This document shows, one piece after another, positions 59,710 to 64,000 of a stretch of 64,000 bases of DNA. Position 1 is the stretch's first letter. The number at the start of each line of letters is the position of its first letter. The notes beneath the pieces are model-generated. The model was not told the DNA's origin. It made no database searches and worked only from the letters and a program-made list of their open reading frames with translations. The translations under genes and the position numbers were made by a program. This stretch comes from Polynucleobacter acidiphobus. Its GTDB lineage: Bacteria > Pseudomonadota > Gammaproteobacteria > Burkholderiales > Burkholderiaceae. Where the stretch lies: assembly GCF_003065385.1 (NCBI RefSeq), contig NZ_CP023277.1, positions 124,001 through 188,000 of the forward strand, read 5' to 3'.

Positions 59710-59855
59710 TATAGGTGGGGATTATCCCGCCTTCTTGAATCAGGGAAATTGGGTCTAAGGTATTGAAACCTATCAAGATCTGTGGCCATTTGGCGATCAA
59801 ATTTGATCAGCAATTTATTAAAAGTGCCAATGGCGGCCCAGTCTTATAAAAGAGT

Positions 59856-59923
59856 CGATATTTTTTGGATGAATTTGGCGTGAGGGGTGATTAGGGAAAT
59901 CGTAATAGCCCTAAAAAATATCG
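59856..59923. repeat. Inverted repeat with perfect 11-bp arms upstream of the PanE-like gene
   Basis: CGATATTTTTT (59856-59866) and AAAAAATATCG (59913-59923) are perfectly complementary arms around a 46-nt spacer. The right arm ends 37 bp before the PanE-like ATG. This is either two operator half-sites 57 bp apart or the stem of a leader RNA. Confidence 0.45.
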
Positions 59924-59960
59924 TACTATTGTCAATCATCATATTTAAATTGGAGTGTTC

Positions 59961-60980
59961 ATGAAAATCTGTGTCATTGGAGGTGGCGGCGCAATTGGCG
60001 GCTATTTAGCGGTCATGTTGGCAAATTCTGGTAATGATGTAACGGTAATGGCGCGCGGCGCCACCTTGCGAGCAATTGAAGAGCGTGGACTTGCTCTCAT
60101 TGGTGATGAGCATCCTGAACCCATTATTGCGAAGGTAAAGGCCGTTGAAAATTTACGTGGTTTGCCAAAGCAGGATGTCATTATTTTGGCAGTGAAAGCC
60201 CACCAAGTGGAACCAGTCATTGATGATCTAGTATCTGTGCTGGGACCCGAGACCATATTAATTCCAATGCAAAACGGAATCCCATGGTGGTATTTTCAGA
60301 AACTCAATAGTAAGTACAAGGATCATCCGGTCGATACCGTTGATCCAGGTGGTGTTGTCATGCGCGCGATTAATCCCGACAATATTATTGGTTGCGTTGT
60401 TTATCCGGCGACTATTACGCAAGGCCCAGGGGTTATTCGACATGTCGAGGGCGTGCGTTTCCCGCTTGGCGAGTTGGATGGCAAGTCGACGGAACGCATT
60501 CAGAAAATTTCAGATGTGATGGGGGCTGCGGGCTTTAAATCACCTATCTTGGATGATATTCGTGCCGAAATTTGGCTAAAACTTTGGGGCAACCTCACAT
60601 TCAATCCAATTAGTGCCTTAACGCACGGTACCCTGGAGGGAATCTGCCGCTTCCCGCTCACGAAAGAGCTGGCGCGCAATATGATGGCCGAAGCGCAAGC
60701 GATTGCTGAAAAGCTTGGCGTTACCTTCCGTGTCGATATTGAACGACGGATTGCTGGCGCTGAAAAGGTGGGTAAACATAAAACCTCCATGTTGCAAGAT
60801 TTGGAGGCTGGCCGTTCATTGGAAATCGACGCTTTGTTGGGCTCTGTGATTGAGTTGGGTGAGATTACAGGAACCCCGACACCCTGCCTAAATACCGTTT
60901 ATGCCTTGACCAAGTACTTGGATCAAAACGTGCAGGATGCCAAGGGAAATCTTGTATTACCAGTAGCCGCTGGATATTAA
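59961..60980 (+). CDS. 2-dehydropantoate 2-reductase family protein (PanE/ApbA-like)
   Basis: This NADPH-dependent reductase is of the ketopantoate reductase family. The start is the ATG at 59961 with GGAG 5 nt upstream; a GTG at 59955 is less likely. The 339-residue protein begins MKICVIGGGGAIGGYLAVML (Rossmann), with VIILAVKAHQV, MQNGIPWWYF and KLWGNLTFNPISALT as the family lysine and asparagine region. It is longer than E. coli PanE (about 300). With an FAH-family gene next to it, a role other than pantothenate synthesis is possible. Its stop touches the stop of the FAH-family gene. Confidence 0.87.
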   Translation: MKICVIGGGGAIGGYLAVMLANSGNDVTVMARGATLRAIEERGLALIGDEHPEPIIAKVKAVENLRGLPKQDVIILAVKAHQVEPVIDDLVSVLGPETILIPMQNGIPWWYFQKLNSKYKDHPVDTVDPGGVVMRAINPDNIIGCVVYPATITQGPGVIRHVEGVRFPLGELDGKSTERIQKISDVMGAAGFKSPILDDIRAEIWLKLWGNLTFNPISALTHGTLEGICRFPLTKELARNMMAEAQAIAEKLGVTFRVDIERRIAGAEKVGKHKTSMLQDLEAGRSLEIDALLGSVIELGEITGTPTPCLNTVYALTKYLDQNVQDAKGNLVLPVAAGY

Positions 60981-61748
60981 TTATTCAAATCGATTATCAA
61001 GGCGTCCAACGCCATCGATCACGATACTGACCTGACTGCCTGGCTTCATGGAGCCGACGCCCACGGAGGTTCCGCAGGCAATCACGTCGCCTGGCAAAAG
61101 GGTCATGTCTTGTGAAATCAGGCTGACTAATTGAGCGGGCGTGAAAACGATGTCGCTCATTGGATAGTTTTGACGTTCTTGATCGTTAAGGATCGTTTTA
61201 ATCGATAAGCCCATGGGATCCACATCGGTTGTGATGGTCGGTCCAAACACGCCAAAGGTATCAAAGCTCTTTGAGCGGCTCCATTGTGCGTAACCTGGGT
61301 TGCGATTCAAGATCTCGACGGCAGTGACATCATTGACACAGGTATAGCCAAAAATGAATTGAGCGGCATCCGCAACGCTCACCCCATGGCATTTTGTCCC
61401 GATCACAATCCCAAGTTCACCTTCATAAATAACCTTTCCTGCATAGGATATTGGTACTTGGATGGTTTGCCCAGCTGCTAAATAAGAATTACTTGCTTTC
61501 AAGAAATACAAAGGCTCATCCGGAACGGTGTGCTCAAGCTTTGTCACTAAGGCATGAAAGTTATCCACTAGGGCAATGAATTTGCTTGGAACGCAGGGTA
61601 TCTCAATCGTTACTTCCGCAACCTTGAGGAATTCACCGGTTGCCTTGGGGTTGGCAAATAAATCACCGGCATGGACAGCAATTTGATCACCTTGTAACTG
61701 TCCAAACCCGACATTCCCTTGATGCGTAAAGCGTAACCATTGAGCCAT
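60981..61748 (-). CDS. Fumarylacetoacetate hydrolase family protein
   Basis: This is a metal-dependent hydrolase or decarboxylase acting on a 2-oxo-4-enoate or acylpyruvate-type compound; the substrate is unknown. The 255-residue protein has YEGELGIVIG with metal ligands Glu109 and Glu111, Asp140 in CVNDVTA, Lys160 in SRSKSFDTFGVFGP and the C-terminal GDVIACGTSVGVG. A good AAAGGAGAA precedes the ATG. It is flanked by a convergent PanE-like gene and a divergent GrdB/PrdB-like gene. Confidence 0.92.
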   Translation of the reverse strand: MAQWLRFTHQGNVGFGQLQGDQIAVHAGDLFANPKATGEFLKVAEVTIEIPCVPSKFIALVDNFHALVTKLEHTVPDEPLYFLKASNSYLAAGQTIQVPISYAGKVIYEGELGIVIGTKCHGVSVADAAQFIFGYTCVNDVTAVEILNRNPGYAQWSRSKSFDTFGVFGPTITTDVDPMGLSIKTILNDQERQNYPMSDIVFTPAQLVSLISQDMTLLPGDVIACGTSVGVGSMKPGSQVSIVIDGVGRLDNRFE

Positions 61749-61813
61749 AGTATCGTTCTCCTTTATTTATGATTACCATGATCTTATCAATTACCACTGA
61801 GTCACTCTAAAAA

Positions 61814-62740
61814 ATGCCAGAACTGTCTTTTGCCCCCGAGTTCGACAGCGCAATTTCATATATTCAGCGTACACGTTCGTACTATCTGGCACTTGGTTAT
61901 GACAATCCCTATGTTTGGGCGCATTACAACGATGTGCCATTTACCCCCTTAAAAAAGTCATTGAAGGCTTCGACATTGGCTTTAATTACAACCGCAGTTC
62001 CCTATGATCCTTCCAAGGGTGATCAGGGGCCCGGCGCTCCATACAACGCACATGCGAAGTTTTATGAGCCATATGCGATGGCAACTGCAGCCAACCCAGA
62101 TTTGCGGATTGCGCATGTTGGAATTGATCGAAAGCATGCGAACTTAGCGGAGATGGCCTGCTGGTTTCCGTTGAATGCAGCTAGACAAGCAGTGGCTGAG
62201 CAACGAATTCGAAAGTTAGCAGATCGATTCTATGGACTGCCGACTAACCGAAGCCAAGGTCACACTTTAGAAAACGATGCACCACGCATTTTGGAAATGT
62301 GCCAAGCCGATGGGGTGGATGTTGCTATCTTGGTTCCAAATTGTCCTATTTGCCATCAAAGCATTTCATTGCTAGCGCGCTATCTAGAGGGGGCAGGTAT
62401 TCCAACGATCATTATTGCAGCTGCTAAAGATATCGTAGAGTACTGCGGTGTCCCACGTTTTGTATTTAATGACTTTCCTTTGGGCAATGCAGCAGCAAGA
62501 CCTCAAGACCCACAATCGCAGCACATCATTTTTAATTTAGCCCTTGATGTACTCGAGTTTGCCCCTGGACCACGAACGACTGTTCAAAGTGCCTTGCGTT
62601 GGAGTGATGATCCTCGTTGGAAGCTAGACTATATGAATATCGAGCGTTTAACAATCCAGGAAATTGAAACCTTGCGCTCTGAGGCTGAAGCAGCAAGGCT
62701 GGCGGCAAAAGAGATTCGGCAAAAAACGGTTGGGAGATAG
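61814..62740 (+). CDS. Cys-type homologue of the selenoprotein B family (GrdB/PrdB-like)
   Basis: This 308-residue protein is related by eye to the B subunits of glycine and D-proline reductases. [12 protein letters not shown] (56-67), a His-Asp block [20 protein letters not shown] (99-118) and [20 protein letters not shown] (172-191) match the family order. Cys177-Pro-Ile-Cys180 falls where the selenoproteins have Sec-x-x-Cys, so this is a cysteine form. The C-terminus from about 280 is a charged helix. No Shine-Dalgarno is seen before the ATG. The substrate is unknown, and a glycine reductase function is not implied. Its stop abuts the tRNA-Pro gene on the other strand. Confidence 0.72.
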   Translation: MPELSFAPEFDSAISYIQRTRSYYLALGYDNPYVWAHYNDVPFTPLKKSLKASTLALITTAVPYDPSKGDQGPGAPYNAHAKFYEPYAMATAANPDLRIAHVGIDRKHANLAEMACWFPLNAARQAVAEQRIRKLADRFYGLPTNRSQGHTLENDAPRILEMCQADGVDVAILVPNCPICHQSISLLARYLEGAGIPTIIIAAAKDIVEYCGVPRFVFNDFPLGNAAARPQDPQSQHIIFNLALDVLEFAPGPRTTVQSALRWSDDPRWKLDYMNIERLTIQEIETLRSEAEAARLAAKEIRQKTVGR

Positions 62741-62817
62741 TGGTCGGAATGAGAGGATTCGAACCTCCGACCCCCTCGTCCCGAACGAGGTGCGCTACCA
62801 GGCTGCGCTACATTCCG
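62741..62817 (-). tRNA. tRNA-Pro, anticodon CGG
   Basis: Reading minus, the 7-bp acceptor stem CGGAATG/CATTCCG closes a full cloverleaf. The D-arm is GCGC-AGCCTGGTA-GCGC, the anticodon arm CCTCG-TTCGGGA-CGAGG with anticodon CGG, and the T-arm GGAGG-TTCGAAT-CCTCT. Discriminator A and CCA are encoded (62741-62744). It reads proline codon CCG. It lies between the GrdB/PrdB-like gene, convergent with it, and ispB. Confidence 0.97.
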
Positions 62818-62828
62818 TGTTGACTATT

Positions 62829-63833
62829 TTATCCCTGACGAATTAGCGAGTACTCGCATAAAGCACGCAATGATTCGCTGGCTGTGTTTTGTGGGAAATC
62901 CTTAATCGTATTCAGCGCCAAGTGCACCTCGCGCCTTGCTGCATCTTGGGTGTACTCTAAGGCGCCAGAGCTGTAGATGCCTTGCAGGATTTGATCAAAT
63001 ACATCATCCGGCAGCTCCTCGTTTTGCGAGATCGCTTCCCGAGCCAGTAGTTGTTGATCAGCGCTACCTTTTTCCATGAGATAGATAAGGGGTAGGGTTG
63101 GTTTGCCTTCACGCAAATCATCACCCACATTCTTACCCATTTCATTGGGATCTGCGGTGTAGTCTAAAAGGTCATCCATCAGTTGGAAGGCAGTACCAAT
63201 ATGTCGCCCGAATGCTGCCGCAAGTTCGCGCTCAATGTCGCTTGCTTGGGCAATTAGTGCACCAAGCTCAGCCGATGCCTCAAATAATTTTGCGGTCTTA
63301 TAGCGAATCACTTGGAGGTAGCTTGATTCATCCACCTCGGGATCATTCATATTCAAAAGTTGCAAGACTTCGCCTTCCGCAATCGTGTTTGTAGCATCGG
63401 AAAGGATTTGCATCACCCGAATATCATTGGGGGCAACCATCATCTGAAAAGCCCGTGAGTATAAGAAATCGCCCACGAGAACACTAGCGGCATTTCCGAA
63501 GGCAGCGTTGGCGGTTTGCTTACCTCGGCGCATGGTGGATTCATCCACAACGTCATCGTGGAGCAGGGTGGCGGTATGAATAAATTCAACCACGGCTGCC
63601 AATTCCAAAGCATGAGGAATTTCTTTGCCGTTGGCTAAAGCTTTGGCCATTAATAGAAGAAGAGCTGGGCGGACCCGTTTCCCCCCCGATTGAATGATGT
63701 AAGAGGAGATTTGATCAATTAGAACCACTTCGGAGGTAAGTCGACGCCGAATGACCTCGTCCAAAGCCTGTAAATCCGGGCTGATGGGGGCCAAAATTTG
63801 CCCTAAGTGATTGTTTTTGACAGTGTTATTCAT
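62829..63833 (-). CDS. ispB: Octaprenyl diphosphate synthase
   Basis: IspB builds the polyprenyl tail of ubiquinone from farnesyl and isopentenyl diphosphate. The 334-residue protein has both aspartate-rich motifs: [10 protein letters not shown] (Asp93, Asp94, Asp97) and [11 protein letters not shown] (Asp220, Asp221, Asp224). [12 protein letters not shown] and GEVLQL are family blocks. Chain length (C40) is assumed from the family and from the coq7/ubiH-type ubiquinone genes present. It is divergent from rplU, a standard arrangement, and its start region carries the rplU promoter. Confidence 0.95.
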   Translation of the reverse strand: MNNTVKNNHLGQILAPISPDLQALDEVIRRRLTSEVVLIDQISSYIIQSGGKRVRPALLLLMAKALANGKEIPHALELAAVVEFIHTATLLHDDVVDESTMRRGKQTANAAFGNAASVLVGDFLYSRAFQMMVAPNDIRVMQILSDATNTIAEGEVLQLLNMNDPEVDESSYLQVIRYKTAKLFEASAELGALIAQASDIERELAAAFGRHIGTAFQLMDDLLDYTADPNEMGKNVGDDLREGKPTLPLIYLMEKGSADQQLLAREAISQNEELPDDVFDQILQGIYSSGALEYTQDAARREVHLALNTIKDFPQNTASESLRALCEYSLIRQG

Positions 63834-63845
63834 CCAAGATATAAT
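63817..63845 (+). promoter_or_regulatory. Perfect-consensus sigma-70 promoter of rplU
   Basis: TTGACA (63817-63822), exactly 17 nt, then TATAAT (63840-63845). Both hexamers are perfect. The -35 lies inside the first codons of ispB on the other strand. Transcription should start near 63852, giving a leader of about 108 nt. CCAAG and CTTGG arms (63834-63838, 63847-63851) flank the -10. Confidence 0.85.
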
Positions 63846-63902
63846 ACTTGGCTCAGCTCAAAGTAGCAGATTTTCTGTAAGTCACCGACTTTTAAAGGAA
63901 TC

Positions 63903-63938
63903 ATGCCGCGAAATAAGTTGATTTGTAATTATTTGTAG
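63903..63938 (+). other. Possible 11-codon leader ORF before rplU
   Basis: The frame ATG to TAG encodes MPRNKLICNYL, with AAAGGA just upstream, inside the presumed rplU leader RNA. It could be a translated leader peptide or chance. Nothing else supports it. Confidence 0.25.
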
Positions 63939-63959
63939 TACTTTTTGAGAGGTTTAACC

Positions 63960-64000
63960 ATGTACGCGGTCATAAAAACCGGTGGCAAACAGTATAAAGT
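63960..64000 (+). CDS. rplU: 50S ribosomal protein L21, 5' end only
   Basis: Only the first 13 codons are in the window, MYAVIKTGGKQYK, the unmistakable L21 N-terminus. GAGAGG lies 7 nt before the ATG. L21 binds 23S rRNA early in 50S assembly. rpmA (L27) would be expected next, outside the window. A perfect-consensus promoter drives it. Confidence 0.96.
   Translation, partial: MYAVIKTGGKQYK

Larger units (their letters stand above)
59644..59954. other. Gene-free gap between symporter and PanE-like gene
   Basis: This stretch of about 310 bp, 338 bp between the chosen starts, holds no ORF I can support on either strand. It is AT-rich in its right half and full of inverted repeats: the pair at 59662-59709, the 14-bp palindrome GATCAAATTTGATC at 59795-59808 and the long-armed repeat at 59856-59923. 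Confidence 0.6.

Noticed and set aside
62341..62353. Selenocysteine insertion in the GrdB/PrdB-like gene
   Set aside because: Both positions of the motif are encoded by Cys codons (TGT and TGC); there is no in-frame TGA, so no Sec machinery is needed.
62738..62817. tRNA-Pro 3' end as an integration site for the GrdB/PrdB-like gene
   Set aside because: The gene abuts the tRNA CCA end, but no integrase, direct repeat of the tRNA 3' end or foreign composition is visible.
1..64000. CRISPR arrays, insertion sequences, prophage genes, rRNA operons
   Set aside because: I saw no regularly spaced repeats, transposase, integrase, phage structural genes or rRNA sequence in the window.

Overview
The window looks like a stretch of ordinary chromosome from a betaproteobacterium of the order Burkholderiales, most probably Polynucleobacter or a close relative in the Burkholderiaceae. 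This is an inference from gene content and order. The pointers are rpe-trpEGDC, a glutamate/aspartate-type ABC transporter, a complete division and cell-wall (dcw) cluster with a peroxiredoxin between ftsZ and lpxC, pilBCD-coaE-zapD, and ispB divergent from rplU. Moderate GC by eye, very tight gene packing and the absence of phage, IS or CRISPR sequence fit a streamlined freshwater genome.

Layout. 1-2065: the 5' part of hemA (minus strand, running off the left edge), a small membrane protein and an AT-rich parDE-type toxin-antitoxin pair. 2075-6599: a minus-strand run ubiH-dsbC-M61 peptidase-ung. 6613-7707: ychF. 7711-12351: minus-strand rpe-trpE-trpG-trpD-trpC. 12397-16028: apaG, then a four-gene polar amino acid ABC transporter. 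16034-19301: a 38-codon membrane-protein gene too short for routine calling, mltA, an enoyl-CoA hydratase and an M20 amidohydrolase. 19376-26132: fadD, the biotin genes bioA-bioF-bioD divergent from bioB, and coq7.

26372-45381: the dcw cluster mraZ-rsmH-ftsL-ftsI-murE-murF-mraY-murD-ftsW-murG-murC-ddl-ftsQ-ftsA-ftsZ, then the peroxiredoxin and lpxC. Most neighbours overlap by 4 bp, so translation is probably coupled. A TGGGN-type MraZ operator lies just before mraZ. 45371-51254: a DUF721 gene, secA, argJ, a DUF815 ATPase and a MutT-like Nudix gene. 51272-56599: minus-strand corC-like-pilB-pilC-pilD-coaE-zapD, in which PilB and PilD are domain-reduced. 56697-62740: ogt, a squalene/phytoene synthase, a sodium:solute symporter, a PanE-like reductase, an FAH-family hydrolase and a cysteine homologue of the selenoprotein B (GrdB/PrdB) family. 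The right end has tRNA-Pro(CGG), ispB and the first codons of rplU behind a perfect-consensus sigma-70 promoter.

I found no obvious new defence or mobile system. The items most worth a second look are the Cys-type GrdB/PrdB-like gene, the inverted repeat against the bioB start codon, the structured leader before the peroxiredoxin, the palindrome-rich 338-bp gap before the PanE-like gene, the regulatory DNA of mraZ, the reduced pilBD genes and the 38-residue protein whose start codon overlaps that of mltA.
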